NCBI GenBank assembly: GCA_947561395.2
Contig: OX387188.1
Location: 35,025,942 to 35,089,941, forward strand
From: Buxus sempervirens
Lineage: Eukaryota; Streptophyta; Magnoliopsida; Buxales; Buxaceae
Reading direction: 5' to 3'
Length of the DNA stretch: 64,000 nucleotides
The position numbers were made by a program, and so were the translations under genes. Below are positions 1 through 14,397 of the stretch, piece after piece. Numbering within the stretch: the first letter of the stretch is position 1; each line of letters opens with the position of its first letter. The notes below the pieces were generated by a model. It was not told the origin of the DNA and made no database searches. It saw only the letters and a program-made list of their open reading frames with translations.

Positions 1-990
1 GGGGCTTGCATACAGTGGTAACTCAAAGGACGACTTGAATGTTAGGGCCTAGCACTCTCCTTTGATTTGGTAAGGGTGATTTGGTAAGGGTGGGGTTTTA
101 AAACCTAAGCCTTGGTTATAAACATCACAAGGCCGTCCCCCAAGTGGCACCCTTGCATTCCCTGCTTTTCGCGCTTTAAGTATGACTAGGTCGGTCGGTA
201 TATTGGATTGCACCTGATCCAGTCTAATCCCAATCCTATATTGTTAGTAGGTTTATGTTACAGTAATAAAATTATTTCAATCTGATTTTCTTTTCCTTTT
301 TCTTAATATGTAAAAGTTGAATCTTATTAAGCTTTATGGATTAAATTTGGAAATACATTCTTATCTGATAAGAAAATTTACTATCTGATTGACAAGGCAG
401 ATTGAATTTGGATATTAATTACTTTTATCGGAACCTTTGATACAACTAAAAACCACATTTTGGGGTAACAATAGTGTGATTTAGGGTTAATTACAAGTCA
501 AAATGATTCCACCCTAAGTGTTAGGTTGCATTAATGGCTTCATGGTATAAAACCGATATGCTACTCATTTAAACTCACCTGCTGTAAACGGGTAGGATTT
601 ACTCATCAATCACCATTTTCATCTTAAGCGACCCGCAGAACCTTGCTTTAATTTGAATTCTCAAGTGATCTTGCAAATCCAAGTAGTGGCAAGTAGTGGT
701 GCCCACACTGTAATTGGAAGTGAGTTTGGAAAGGAGGCCGTAGTTTAATGATCTATGAGAGATTCAGCAACTTTAATTGTTGATAAATCTAGCCAAATTC
801 AGCTTCAAAATAGGTAACAATTAGGATGAGAAGGAGATCACATACATTTCTACACAATTTGATACACTTTTATGCTAATAATTGATTTTTTGAAATATCA
901 GAGTTCCGTATTTCATTACATTTATCAAATCTCAATGTCACTTGCCTAATCTTCTTTGTTAAATTCTCTTGTATGAAGAATTACTCACAT
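1..990. other. Non-coding, downstream of the first MATE gene
   Basis: I see no open frame, RNA gene or clear repeat here. The last part (about 700-990) probably holds the 3' untranslated region of the minus-strand MATE gene whose stop codon is at 991-993. The rest is AT-rich intergenic sequence. Confidence 0.6.
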
Positions 991-3900
991 TCAGCTTAAC
1001 GGTGCTGTATCCACAGGGATGCAGGAATCATAGACCCTTTCAGTAGCCTTCCTTGCCTAAACAAGAAAGAAAAAAGTACGTAATTAGATTCATGAGTAGG
1101 GAGGGACAATGAAATAGGATCAAACTAGAAAGGGAACAGGCGCTTACTTCTTGCTCCCAGTTAGTAACTAGAGAGATGATTAGAAGAGAGATTGTTTGCA
1201 CTACAAGCGCGCAAATGATCCCCAGCCAGAGTCCCTAGTTACCACATCACTACTTGTCAAGACTACATGAACTGCATTCATAACAGTTGAAAGACGATGA
1301 CAAAGATAAAGGTGAAGTTGGATGAAGATTTACCCTTCCTCCAACATGAAGGACAAAAGCTAATAAACCAGCTGCAGGAAGGCCAACAAGATAGTATGAC
1401 CCCAGGTTGACAAAAGCACCTATCTTCTGCCAACCACATCCCCTAGCATTGCCTAGATATTGATGAAAAGATAATAACTGATTAGTCAATGTGAATAATG
1501 AAAACTTTCAATTGAGGAAACAATGTCTAGGAATAACAGTATAACCACTGTGTAAATCCATCTATGCAAGAAAAAGGTTGAACCTGAAAGCACTGCCTGG
1601 AGTCCATCTAAGAAGCTGGATGTTGCAAGTATTGGAATCATACTTGCTAGATATGACACAACTTCTTTTTCGTTGCTGAAAGCGTAGCCCAGGATCTTTC
1701 GTGCTAAGATCATTGTGGAGCTTACCAAGATTCCCTCAGCAATGGCGATGACTAAGACAACAAATACTGCTAGACGAGCAACTTGTGGACGACCAGAACC
1801 CAATTCATTTGAAACCCTTGTACTATGCAGATGAAACAATAAAACATGAGAATTATTATTAATATTGTCAACAAGTTAGGCAGAGAGGGAGCTGTGACCA
1901 GTTTAGCTTGACTAACCTTACAGAACCACCAAGTCCATTAGGGATCATCCAGAGCAACCCAGCTATGTTGAGGCTGTGGACAATGACAAATACATAATCA
2001 GCAGTTACTAAATTGAAACTTTATCAGTTGCATTGTATCAGAACCAAATCCTATGGAGCATCTTGGAATCTCAATTAGATTGGTAGTCCAAGAAATAGAA
2101 TGTCATGCCAAAAACAAACTTATACATGTATGCATGTGTGCCGATATATTTCATTAAAATTCTTGATTTGAATTTGATTCTATTACTCATATAAATGACA
2201 CACTACTTTAGTAGGAACATTAATTTTACAGATTTTGGGAATTCAGAATACTCTAAGAAAGAGAGGATGTAATGGGCTACATACTAACCTGATAGAAAGT
2301 ACTGATGTTTCTAACTTTGGGTTAGGAAGAAGACCAGAGAGAAGAACTACCATCTCGAACGACCACATCTCTAAGCTGTTCAAAATGCAATACAATCAAC
2401 TCTATTTGAGTTTGAATATATTTTTATGCAACACACTAAATCACAACGCATGTTTGGCAGCTGAAAAAGATTTTCTACATAAATTCTACTCAAGAATATG
2501 AATTACCAGACCATAACAGCTGAGGGAATAGCAAGCCTTATGAATCTGAAGACATCATGCAAGGCTTCCTTTGAAAAACCAGTCCAAGTCTTCTTGCAAG
2601 CAGGAGAAAACTTGACATAAAGTGATAGCAACAATACATTATTCCAATTAGAGATATCATTTGCGAGGGCGGCACCCCTATATCCAAGCTCGGTTTTGAA
2701 CACTAATAACCAACATAAAAGAATGTGTAGCAAAGCTACAATTCCAGAGCATAGCATCATTGGAAAGACAATGTTCTGAGTTTGTAGAAATTTGACAAGA
2801 CACTGAAGAAGGCCATAGGCAAAAAGGCTGGGGATCATTGTACGAGCATATACTCCTGCTGTTGCTGCTATCTCGGCATTTTGCCCGAGAGCTGTGAGAA
2901 TACGGTCTGTGTTGCCCCAAACGATAGCGAGAGGAATGCTGATGAGCATAAGAACAAACATGGCCCGTTGCATATGTATCCCAAGCATACGATACTCCTT
3001 CGCTCCATGGGACTGACCGCAGAAGGTTTCCAATGCACTTGCCAATCCCAGCTATTAAAACAGAAAGCTAAAGACACTTAGAATTACTTAAAAAAAAAAT
3101 TTTTTTTTTTGAATTGAATGCAGGAGGAGTTACACTTCAGGACATAAATTTCAAGATAGAATGAAATTTCAAGTACAGAGGTTGTATTATTTAAAGGGAA
3201 TGAATTCATTTAAATAATCTCGCTGGACATGCACCAGTCAATGGTATTGTTTCCTAATCTGAAGGTGGGAGTCAATCTATGAAAAATAGAGTTGATTTGG
3301 AATCCCAATTTTTTTGGACCATACTACTTTGTACTCATTGCAAGAATTCTATTCTGTTATTTTGAAATTATAAATAATGTTGTCGATGCATTAAATCAAT
3401 AAAAATTATGAGAAGTTAATATAACTCAGATGCTTAATAGTTGCATGAGCACAATAAAGCATCTATTTCAAGTCTATATCTCATTTTGCCAGACAAAATC
3501 ATGATGATCCACAAGAAGTAACTGGGCATAGTTGCAGTGCCTTATGCCCATTACCATTCAGCTAATAAGCCTATTGATGAACACAGAGGTTTTACCAGAG
3601 GTACATATCAATACAAAATTTGAAGCAGTTGTTTTTCCGAATAAATAAATAATCAAATTAAACTGAAACCATTTCATGGGTGTGACAAAAAGATGTCCAA
3701 GTATCCGTTCCAAGCATATAACTGAGCTAACCAAGTGCAGAAAAATCCATTAAAGGCAAATCTAATAAGAACCCAACGTACCAACAAACTAAAACCGGTT
3801 ACTGTTGAAAAGGAAGTAGCCATTGAAGCACCAGAAAGACGCAACTCTCCAAGATGACCCACAAACATAATAGATATCACCTGTAAACAGTATTGCAAAA

Positions 3901-4075
3901 CACCGACTGATATTAGAGGCCCTGCCAACCACAACTGCTTCTTCACTTCTTGCACAATCTCTGCTCCTCGGGAACCGTTTTGGCCAGTATTTGCCCCATC
4001 CAATCCAACCCCTTTTGGTTCAGGTAAATGAATCAGAGGTGAACGGAGATCTGGCTTGTCCTCATCTCTCTCCAT
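991..4075 (-). CDS. MATE efflux transporter (DETOXIFICATION family), gene 1, 8 exons
   Basis: Multidrug and toxic compound extrusion transporter, expected to be a 12-helix membrane antiporter exporting organic compounds in exchange for protons. Exons, read on the minus strand: 4075-3782, 3051-2507, 2375-2289, 1973-1917, 1822-1584, 1452-1334, 1234-1148 and 1056-991. They sum to 1494 nt, or 497 residues plus stop, normal for the family. Family landmarks: [12 protein letters not shown] in exon 2, [20 protein letters not shown] in exon 3, [11 protein letters not shown] in exon 5 and [11 protein letters not shown] in exon 6. I chose the start at 4075 (MERDEDKPD) over an in-frame upstream ATG at 4123 because the longer N-terminus is unlike relatives. 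The soluble N-terminal tail is longer than in the three plus-strand copies. This gene is more diverged from those three than they are from each other, and has one more intron (between exons 6 and 7). The substrate cannot be read from sequence. Confidence 0.93.
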
Positions 4076-4296
4076 TTTTCTTGCAGAGAAGATCAGGCAA
4101 CAGAAAAGAGACAATACTGACACCTCAAAACGTTTTAAAGAGGTTTGATCCCTGTATTGTAGTTTTGTGAGACCATAAGTGGCAGAATGGGTAGTACAAT
4201 TGTGAGATGGTTATTTACGTAACGACGAGTCGTTGGCGACTTAATGATCTGATTTTTCTTGAATTATTGTCCGCTTCATGATATTATTCAAAGCCA

Positions 4297-4302
4297 CACG
4301 TG
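4297..4302. promoter_or_regulatory. G-box (CACGTG) upstream of MATE gene 1
   Basis: A palindromic CACGTG followed by AC lies about 220 bp upstream of the chosen start codon, a plausible place for a bZIP or bHLH site. A single hexamer can occur by chance, so the function is inferred. Confidence 0.35.
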
Positions 4303-4358
4303 ACACGAGGACACGACAAAACGGTGACCCCCCCTTTTCACGCAAGACAGAGATCCGA

Positions 4359-4440
4359 AAGTGACATTCCACTTTTTTAATATGAAAAATGCAACATCCG
4401 TAAAAGTGACATTTCATTTTTTTAATATAAAATATTGCAG
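4359..4440. repeat. Short tandem duplication in the MATE gene 1 upstream region
   Basis: Two imperfect copies of a unit of about 45-50 bp (core AAGTGACATT followed by a T-run and TTTAATAT) stand side by side. The surrounding stretch 4124-4841 is otherwise unremarkable promoter or intergenic sequence. Confidence 0.6.
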
Positions 4441-4844
4441 AGATTGCCACACATGACAGCATGTCAGGATGTTACAGGATCTGCCGCAGCTAGATACATG
4501 ATAATAGACATCACAAAGCTTTACTACCATCCCAAATGACACCATTTACTGATAACACATCTTTACCATTTGGCATCCGCTTCCAAAGTAGTTATTGCAT
4601 TCATAATTTCATGGAAGCAACCGAGAGAATGCAGGAAAAGACTTCTTTTTTCCCTTTTTTTTCTCTTTAGTAGTTCATGCGTCTGGTTACTAGAACCCTA
4701 ATTCCCAAAACTAGTTCTCAAAACTAGTTTCATGCTCGCCACAGTCCTGGTTTGGTTTTCAAGGAACTGGTTATTCACGTGCTTGTTTGGACCACTTTTG
4801 GTGTTAAGTAGGAGACATCAATCATTTTAGGCTAGAATCCTTTA

Positions 4845-7800
4845 GGCTGTGTTTGGAGCCTTGGATTTGGGGAGAAAAGAAAAGAAATCCCAAAAAGAAA
4901 AGAAAAGAAGAGAAATGAAATGAAAAAAAGATATTTTCTCTTGTTTGGTTTGCTAGGGAAAACAAGGAAGAAATTTTTTAAGAAATCACTTTCTCTTGTT
5001 TGGTTGTTTATATGGAAAATCAAGAAGAAAATCAAATGGTTTTTTTTGATTTTTGGATTTTGTAGTTGATGAAAAGGGAAAAATACATAAATACTGAGTC
5101 CATCTAATGAGGGATAGCAATGTACCCCTAATGGTCAAGGTTTGTTATGGTTAAAATTGACTTAGGGGCGGGTTTGGGTTTTGTCCCACTGCTCCAAACC
5201 CAACCTTCATACAAATTAAAGTATTATTTTTATATATTTTGATTTCATACAAATATTTATTTTTGTATTTTATACTCCAACTAAGTCAGACCCACCCCAC
5301 GCCTTTACCAACTTAATAGGGTGGATAAACTCCTACAGGGACGGGGTTTAGGTTAACCAAAACTCGCCCCGATTTCATGCCATTGCCATTATTAGACCTA
5401 ATGAAGGATGAGCAAAAATTATCTTGTTCTTACTAATTTAGATATTTCCTAAAAATAGAAGATAATTTGCTTCTTAAGAAAAGAAGATAATTTGCACTTA
5501 CACTTCCATTCACCAACCCATTACCTAATAACAAATATTTTCACATTTAAAATGTTAAGAAATCAACTAATACCATCTCAAAGCCGCCAACAAAAAAAGA
5601 AAAAAAAAGGATGAGAAGTTTAAAATAAGAATATGATGATCACTTCAAAAAAGTGTCTTCAATTGTTCATTCAAAAACCTACACATGATATGGTTAGTAC
5701 CAAAGAGACTTATAGCCTTAAATATAAGATCAAGAAAATAAAATAGTCTATCAAACTACAACTTGCAATTAAGCCAAGTACTACCAAATACAAAGCATAT
5801 ATCATAGTAGTAGTTGAATCCCAAAAACCCATATATCCAATTTTTACATTAAATTTAAGTCATAAATTAGAGCCTAATAAGAGTCTTGAACATTGTAGTA
5901 GCTGTCCATCTTCATCCGTAACCACTGCTTGCACTGTTCCTGTGAGACTCCCATGAAAGACCTCGCCCTAATAATATCTGCAGCAATATAGTCATACCTT
6001 CAGTCAATGTGATTAAGAATTAAAGAGTGTTCAGCACAAGAATTAATTGAGAGTAAGTTTGGGAAAAAAAATTAATGTAGTTTGTCACCAAATAAGCCAA
6101 ATAACTAAATTAAGATTGACCCTGTTAGAACTTGAATTACCAACTACTCATCCCACCATCTAATTGGTTTTTTGACACCAATTAGATCAAAGTACAAATA
6201 AGCTCTGTCTAGCTATCTTCCACCCACACCAAAAGTTGAAAAAATAACTAATATGAGAATATTTCTTCTATCACAACATACACCACCTAATCATGATCCC
6301 TCAAGCAATCATAAAAAAAATTAAGCTTGATGGCATCTTCATGAGGATAACAATTCAACTGTATCTTGAGACGAGATAAAATCACTCAGACGCCTCATGT
6401 CTAGAAAGCATACCTTCGACTACTCCAGCCACAATGGACCTCTTCGCTACTTCTGCATTAGCCTTTATTGCATCAATTATCTCCTCTAATTCCACATGAA
6501 TTCTTGATTCATGGCATTTGATGATATCACATGCATGTCTACTCCTTCCTCTCTATACCACATTTGCTCTAGTAGTCGGGATATTAATATTGTGAACAGC
6601 TCCTTATCAGTTATTGTGATCTGATAAAAAAAATGATGTATCACTTTATTCCATTAATTCCCAATTTTATAAAACTTGCTACCAACCTTTTATTAGCATT
6701 CTTGATTCACAACGCATTCTCACAAAGCACTTAGTTTGTGATTTTATTAGCATGTCTCCTCCTTCCTCTCTACTCAAATATTTTAACAACTGGAACCATG
6801 GATAACACTCCAAGACATATGCCAGAAAAGCACAGCAACGCCACCCAATAATCAAATCCTCTAGCATCAATTTGGATACAAAAACTTTTTCCCAAGTACA
6901 TTAAGAATAACAGAAATGAATAATCAATAGAGGATCCATGGAGCATTTTATCCACACACAAAAAAAGGGTTTCTTATTTTCAAGGAATGAAGAATTATAT
7001 GACTTCCACCTGTGTAGAAATCTTTACATATTCATACTACAAAGTTTCTATGCTCTTCTCTGCACAGAACAAAAGCCATCTCAAGCGACTCTTTTCCACT
7101 TCGTCACTTATTGAAGCCAATGCTTCGAGAAAAAAAAGAAAAAAAGCTCCAGACAATTCAGTAATCCAAGATGAAAACCCAGAAGTATGAAGCAGACCAA
7201 ACTTGCAGGCAAGGAGATCTGTGGAAGCATTGAGATTAACAGGATTTACCACAGAAAGTCCAAAGATATATCTAGCAAGAAAACTTGCACAAGGTAAATT
7301 GGCCTTTAAATTGTTTAATATATCTGAAGATTGTATTAGTTTCCCAAAAAAAAACCAATTCAACTGTATCTACGGAAGACCCCTCCACTTCATAAAATAG
7401 CTAACTAAGCATGTTAGAATTCACATGGTCAATAAAGTAGCTAATAGACTTTATTGTTTATGATACAGATGGCAGTAGGTTCCTGGGCTTATTGTCAATA
7501 GGAAAAATTCAATGAAAAGGGAAATTTAGTGAGAAATTGAACAAATTAAAGATTTCAAACATGATAATCAGAAAAAAAAAACAATAAAAACAAGAAGAAA
7601 TTGCACACCAACTGAGAGCATCAATTAAGCATCTGTCTACCTGTTTACAGATTTGGTTTTCCAAGACTGTTTCCAAGATCAAAATGTGCAGGATCGGAGC
7701 TGTGGCTAGGTTTGATTGGCTCGCAATATTTGCTTTCTTGATGAGTCAAAGACATCATGCGTCTACCTTTAGAACATAGAACATGAAATCAGAGAAATTT

Positions 7801-8629
7801 CAATCATAAGAATAAAAATGATGATGGGGGCGATAGAACAGAATAGGAGAAATAGGGATAGATTACGAGTTGAAACAAGAAAGTTCGTTCTAACCCTGTA
7901 AGATCTGACTCGCAGTTTCTGGATATGCTGTACTTGGCACCGATGTAAAATTTCGAAATACGAATCAATTAATGGTCACTGAGAAAACAAAAGTAGAAAG
8001 AGAGATAGATTACGAGTTGAAACAAGAAAGAAAGTCCTAACCCCGTAAGATCCAACTCGCTGTTGCTGGATATCCTGTACCTGCCATCAACGGAAAATTC
8101 CGAATGAAAGATCAATTCGGTCATTGACAAAAATATTCCAGCAAATAAAAGGCAGACCTTCGATTTTAGCTTCAATCACTTTCAGTTGGGTAGATGGAAT
8201 CGCCGAGTGCCGAGGTTCTCACTGTTGGAGAAGTTTGCTTCGTTGTTGAGAGTGGCTGCTCGATTGAGAGATGAGAGTCTTGAGATTTGAGAAAGGGCTG
8301 TAGATTTAAGAGCCGAGCGTCAGGGTGAGAGCGATAGATCCATTCGCTGTAGATTCCGAGATGAGAGATCCAGGTTGAAGAGAGCGAGCACGAAGAGCGC
8401 GAAGAGACTTTCTTCATTTGTTTCTCTTGAAGAGCCCGTATTTTCGTTTCTCCCGAAATGACTAGGTTTTAAGAAGGAAAAATTTTGAGCGATGGAACGA
8501 AAATTTTTGATTAGATTTTCTTTCCTTTTCTTTCAATGTTAACCTTTTTAAATAATACCAAACAAGGGAAAGGAAACTTTTGCAAGTTTCTTTTCTTTTC
8601 CCTCAAAATCCAAAGAACCAAACACAGCC
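4845..8629. mobile_element. PIF/Harbinger-like element, probably non-autonomous
   Basis: The two ends are inverted repeats that start GGCTGTGTTTGG and stay similar for about 50 bp, running into an A/G-rich block. Both ends are flanked by TTA (4842-4844 and 8630-8632), the target duplication typical of PIF/Harbinger. The interior of 3.8 kb shows no complete transposase. Minus-strand segments near 5880-5975 and 6410-6535 look as if they once coded (for example VELEEIIDAIKANAEVAK), and might be remnants of the element's Myb-like protein or of a captured gene; I could not identify them. A stretch at about 7850-8130 contains a divergent tandem duplication. A minus-strand open frame of 81 codons at 8172-8417 is unidentified. 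Confidence 0.72.
7852..8130. repeat. Divergent tandem duplication inside the Harbinger-like element
   Basis: A segment containing GATTACGAGTTGAAACAAG, then a run ending in a sequence like TCGCTGTTGCTGGATATCCT, occurs twice about 145 bp apart, with scattered substitutions. It lies in the right quarter of the element. Confidence 0.6.
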
Positions 8630-8632
8630 TTA

Positions 8633-9724
8633 AAGTCATCTGACGTTATGGTAGAAAAGGCCTTGTATTTTGGCACCATTTTCTCACTATTAAAAGGGAC
8701 GGGACTGTCCTCATCTGAAGGGACTCAATGTCACAAACTGCCAAAAACACCGACTTGTTGAAAGCATTTGTTAGGTTTAAAGTCTAGGTGGATGATGGGG
8801 CAGAGATGGCGAAGTGAGGGATGAAATGTATTCTCCACAAGCAAGGTACACTGTAGAATTACATATTGTCATTTATTAGTAAAAAGAGACCAAAAATTAG
8901 AACCAAAGAGGAAACTATTGTACTTCACTTGTTTATTCAGAAGATAAAATGACTAAAATGGACTGAATCACCTTGGATTCTAAAGGTATTGAGACAGGAC
9001 AGGATTGCTGAAGTTTGAACATATGGAAGAAAATTGGAAGTAGATCATATGGTAAATCCAGAATACAATGACAGTAGTGCAGTCAGATTGACAAAACAGG
9101 GCATAATTGTGGAGGTTTGAATATATGGACAAAACAGGCCTCAAGATCATATTTGTGCATGACAATAGAAGAATCACAACTAAATGTGCTTAATTATCTC
9201 TGCTGTTTAAATGCTCTCTTTACCTACAAAAACAAGAATAATAATAAACTCTTAAACAGAAGATTGTTAAGTGATAAAGAAGAATGTTTACTCTGATGAA
9301 GTCAGGCTGCTACAAAACGGTAAGATTTGACCAACCGAATATTGGGACCAAACCCCAAATTTACGGCATGTTAGATTCCAGCATTGAGTAGATTTGCGGA
9401 TAAGAATATTTAGCCATCTGAAATGAGAAGTACATTTCTCCCAAACTATGGGTAGAGCAATCATACTTCACCTAAATGGGAACTTGATTTAGTGGCTCTT
9501 TCAAAAAGGCATAATTTGTTTACCGAAAGCAAAAAAAAAACATCCTTCAAATTTTTTTTTAAATATTGTAAGCATACCAGTGTGTCAGAAATGATATCAA
9601 TAAATAAATACAAAAAGGGGGCCAAAATGAAGATAATTATAACACTTCCATATCCCATTCATCTCTAGCTCTGTTAAGTAGCTCTCACCATCCTAACATA
9701 AGCTTCCAAGAAACAAGCTTGGAA
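8633..9724. other. Non-coding, 3' side of the NFD6-like gene
   Basis: This stretch has no convincing coding sequence or repeat. The part next to 9724 should contain the 3' untranslated region of the minus-strand NFD6-like gene. I could not place a polyadenylation site. Confidence 0.5.
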
Positions 9725-12700
9725 TTAGCTACCTTGATCCAATCCTGCACAAGAAGGGTAAGAAAGGATATGTGAAGGAGAGAGATTCAGAATTATGAAA
9801 TGTAAGAGTTCAAGAACAAAGGAAAAAGTTAATCAGAGATCTACGATCCTGGGAAATTTAATTTTGGCTTCTCCTTTTAATCATATAAGTTCACAAGGAT
9901 GCAACCTAAAAGAAATATATTAATGAGAGGGCTAATTACAATCATTGATTCCATATGGCATAAATTCCTGTGAATCTGAAACCATATGATATTGCTTTGG
10001 AATTTTGAGTTGAAGCCTACAAAGTGATGCCCAAATTTCCATAATAATAACCAGCAGTCCACCAAAAAACCTGTTTAGCTATCAAAACTAGTCGACAAGG
10101 AAAGAGGAAAAGAAAAAAGAAAGAAAAAAATGTTGATGCACACATTTTTAATCTTTTCCAATTTTCTGATTAAAAAACTTATTTATTTGTTAATTAACAT
10201 ACATACTCTAAGGTTATAGGATCCATATATATCCACACCAAACCAACAGTGCAGTAGAAAAAGTGCAAAGATGACGCACCAGCAGAATGAAATCCTCAAG
10301 ACAACTCTTCACGAACCTGACAAACAAAGGTCTAACACTAGTTCAAATTCTAAAATGGATGTTTAACTCCATAAAGTCCACTGACCAAAAAAAGACGATA
10401 ACCCATCATATCCCAAAAACAAAGCAACCAATTTCAACATATTCATGTATAGTGTTTCTCCCTTCCTATGAGTAAATAATAGCAAACTGCATGGCTGAGG
10501 ATGAACAGAATAATTCAATAGGAATCATGCTGGATTAGAGCAGGAATTTTTCAGAGTACTTTGAAGTATTCAGCTCACACAATTTACGGATGTCAAATAT
10601 GTAGATATCGTAAAATATGAACTTATAATTGCAGCCACTTCCATGAAAATGCTTCACATTTGCAGCACAGAGAACCTGTTATGTCACTTTGTACCTCTAA
10701 AATAGTTATTGTCCGATGATTTTCATTACTATTTCCTTCCAAAGAGATGCCATCCATCAAGAAGGTAGAAATTTATAATTAAATCACTAGAAATCTGAAA
10801 TTATCCTCGGAATGATCAAAATATGCCCTTGATTAAGATTTATGCGGCCCAACCTATAATAAGCAGTTGTTATTTGGACACAAGTGGTTGTCCACAAATT
10901 TTATCTCCCTTTACCCCCAAACGAACACAAATGGGGAGAAAAGAAGAAAAAATGAAAACCAAGGAGACAAATAAAAAATAGTACAGAATAGACTATTAAA
11001 TTACATCAGATGTGAATGTATGTGTGTGCATGTGTGTGACAATTTTATAGTAAATGTTTCAAAAAGGAGTAATATCAATGCAGGGCAAGAAGAAAATAAA
11101 ATAGAAACTCAGGGAATACCTTCTGAAATCCATCTACTGCTTCCGGACTCTAAAGAAAGCATTGAAGTAAGCAAAGCAGAAGCGGTAACAGTATGCAGTG
11201 GCATCAAAGACTGCGCACAACCCAACTCAACAGGAAGCCTTCAAAGCAGAAATCAGAACCAGATTTAAGCTTAAAAGTTATGGATAATAAACTTACATGA
11301 ATCTTTCAGTATTTACACTTTAAAGAGCTGAAACAGAAAAATTCGACAAGCAAGGAGAAAGATTGCAAAATGAACAAAAAATCCTAAATTGGTCAACACA
11401 AGGAAATTGAGTTTACAATAAAAAAATTGAAAAATCAAATAAAAAAGAAATGAAACTAATTGGGATACTGAGAAAATAACTTAAAAATAGGTGTAAAAGC
11501 CAAAGTGGATAACATCAAATAAGTAACTTTGAAATGAATTTAAGTAAAACAGATAACATGACGAAAAAACAGAAACCTGTTCCAGGAGTAATTTCCAAGT
11601 CTTTCTGGAAAATGAAATTGATAAGAATCATTTTATACAGTTTTATAATTAATCAAATAAATAAATTGGCTTAGTCCCAGATTGCTTATTGGTCAATTTC
11701 AAATTCCAATATATTTTGGTTCATGATGTATGGATCACAAAATCCAAGAAGTCCCCAAAAATAAGATAAGTATACAATCAAGCACAAACTTGGTAGAAAA
11801 TAACCAGTCTACAGAAATAATCTGATATACAAAATTATCCAAACATTCAGCAATATATAATAATATAATTGAATTATGCAACAACTAGAACATTAGGCGA
11901 ACTCACTCAGCATATGGATGTCCTTCATTTGTACAGGCACATTGGATTTACAGCCCCTTAGGAATACTAAACTACAGACTAAGAAAAGCCCAAAATCCCT
12001 TCGGACAATACATGGTGGTCAGTTGAGGCCTAATGTTCATATCATGCTACAATCTGATTAATCAGATATTCATTGGGGAATTAGGAAATTCTAAAAGTAC
12101 AGAGAAAATGAGCAAGATCTATGTAATCAAATCATATATCCATTCAACAATCAAGGAAAAAGAAACAAAAGGTTAACTACATGGATAGGTTTATAGAGAC
12201 TGATGCTAAGGGGAAACAACAGTAGAGACAGACAACCGTAACATCTCTATTAGCCGATTACCCTAACCGTGAATGCAAATATGTGCTCTTCTGTTATGGC
12301 TTTTTCTAACAATTTGCATTCACTTTGTGAATGCGAAGTCTCTACACATGAAATATGGAAAACATGGTTCAATATTTAGGCTTCTCATAAATTAGCTCTA
12401 AGAGATGGTTTAACTAACCAACTACGAAAAAAGAGAAATTTCAACCAAAAAAAGACTGGGAATCCCTTTTCGAAGCCAAACAATCAAGAATTGAAATATA
12501 TATATATATATATAAATATAAAAATGTTTCCAAAAATTTTTTGGGGGGGATTGTGTGTGTGTTTTGTTGAGGGAGGGGGGTGGTGATGGTGGAAAAAGTC
12601 ATAGATTTCTACCAAATTGCTCAGTTTTAGTTAACACAGGCTCCAAGTGTAACACCCCAGACCCATAACCAGCAAGATATTGTCCGCTCTGGGCCCACGG

Positions 12701-14365
12701 GCCCTCACGGATTTGTTTTTAAGAATAACACGAGAAAACTTCCCAAGGGTCACCCATCCTAGCAGTGCTCCCACCCGAGCACGCTTAACTTTAGGGTTCC
12801 CAGGGGATTTAGTCCCGTTTTGCTCCTTAAAAGGCCTCTTGCTTAGTACAGGTCTCAAGACTACTTATAGCATCCCCGAGCGTTGTGGGATCCCAACTAT
12901 ATGCACATCCTCGCCTGGTAGCTCGCCACTGTGGTAGCTTGCCCAGGTCTCTCACCCCGCCCACATCACAGCTGCCCACACAGACAGCCAGGATGTCACA
13001 TACTCCCCTCTATAGGACAACGCGTCCTCGCGTTGGGCAGCACCACCACACTTTCCGGTCGGGGCAGTCTCTGATACCATTTGTAACGCCCCAGACCCAT
13101 AACCAGTCTCAACACACAAGACTTGCAAATTTTATTCAAACATGCACTCTTCCCAATGGGACCACCCACAACCAACACATCATCCAGATCATCCATGCAT
13201 AAACCCAATAAGGAAGCAACAAACAAAGCAATAAAAGAATAGGATGCACCAGAATCAAATAACACACATGCAGGTGTATGAAATAATAAAATCGTACCAT
13301 GCATCACCGCCTCATCCACTGCCTCAAAAGAAGGTTCCTGGTACTCCTGATCATTATCCTCTGGTTGTACTTCTTGCTTAGTAGAGGAAATAGTGTAAAC
13401 TTTGCCCTGTGGTGGCCTCTGCTGCGCATTGGGTATAAAACCTTGTCGTGGAACCTTACATTCCCTAGCAATATGTCATAGTTTACCACAATTAAAGCAA
13501 GTCAAAGTGGTACTCCTGGGACCCACACCAATGGCTTGTGGTGCTGCCTGCACACTCTGTACTGCTGGTCCTTGTGGCCTCTGTCTCTTGTTTGCTATAA
13601 ACCCTGGTTTCCTTATTACAGATCCCTGTCCTCTATCCATAGGCCTCTTATTTGCTGTCATCATCTCCCTAGTCTTAAAGTACATGGCACTATCCATTTC
13701 CACCCTCCTGGCACAGTCAACTACATCAGCATAGTCAGTGAGCCTATGCGTGACAAGTCTAGATCTGATATATGGTTTAAGTCCCTGCTCAAACTTCATA
13801 GCCTTTGCACCAGGATCAGCTATGGTAGCAGGAGAAAACTGAGAGAACTCTTCAAACTTAGCTTCATAGCCCGCCACAGTCATATTCCCCTGCTGCAAAT
13901 TCATGAAGGCCCTTGCCTGCTCCAACCTAAAGCTCTCTGGGTAATATTTGATAGTAAATAATTGCTTGAACCTTTCCCAAGTAAACTTCTCTCCTCCATT
14001 GGTGTTTTTCATTGAGTTCCACCACCTATGAGCTTCTTCTTCCAGCATAAAAACAGAAAATTTCACCATCTGCTCATCAGTGCTCTCCAAGACCTCAAAG
14101 ATCTTCTCCATTTGATCCAACCACGACTTAGCATGCATCGGGTTGGTAGAACCTTAAAAAGCTGGTGGGGTGAGCTTCTTAAACTGTTCCAAGGCCCCAT
14201 TGCCATTGGAATTCCCATTATTTTGTTCTTGCTGCTCAACACGCCCCTGTGTGTGTTTAGAGATAAGGTTTTGCACTAGATGAGACTTTAGGAACACATA
14301 GGCACAAGTTTAGGAATCGATTGATGTTTCATGATGATTTATGTGATTGCATGTGATTTTAAATG

Positions 14366-14397
<32 letters not shown>

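Noticed and set aside
12729..12800. A 5S rRNA gene
   Set aside because: Only about the 3' part resembles 5S rRNA, with many changes, and it lies inside an LTR of a Cassandra-type element.
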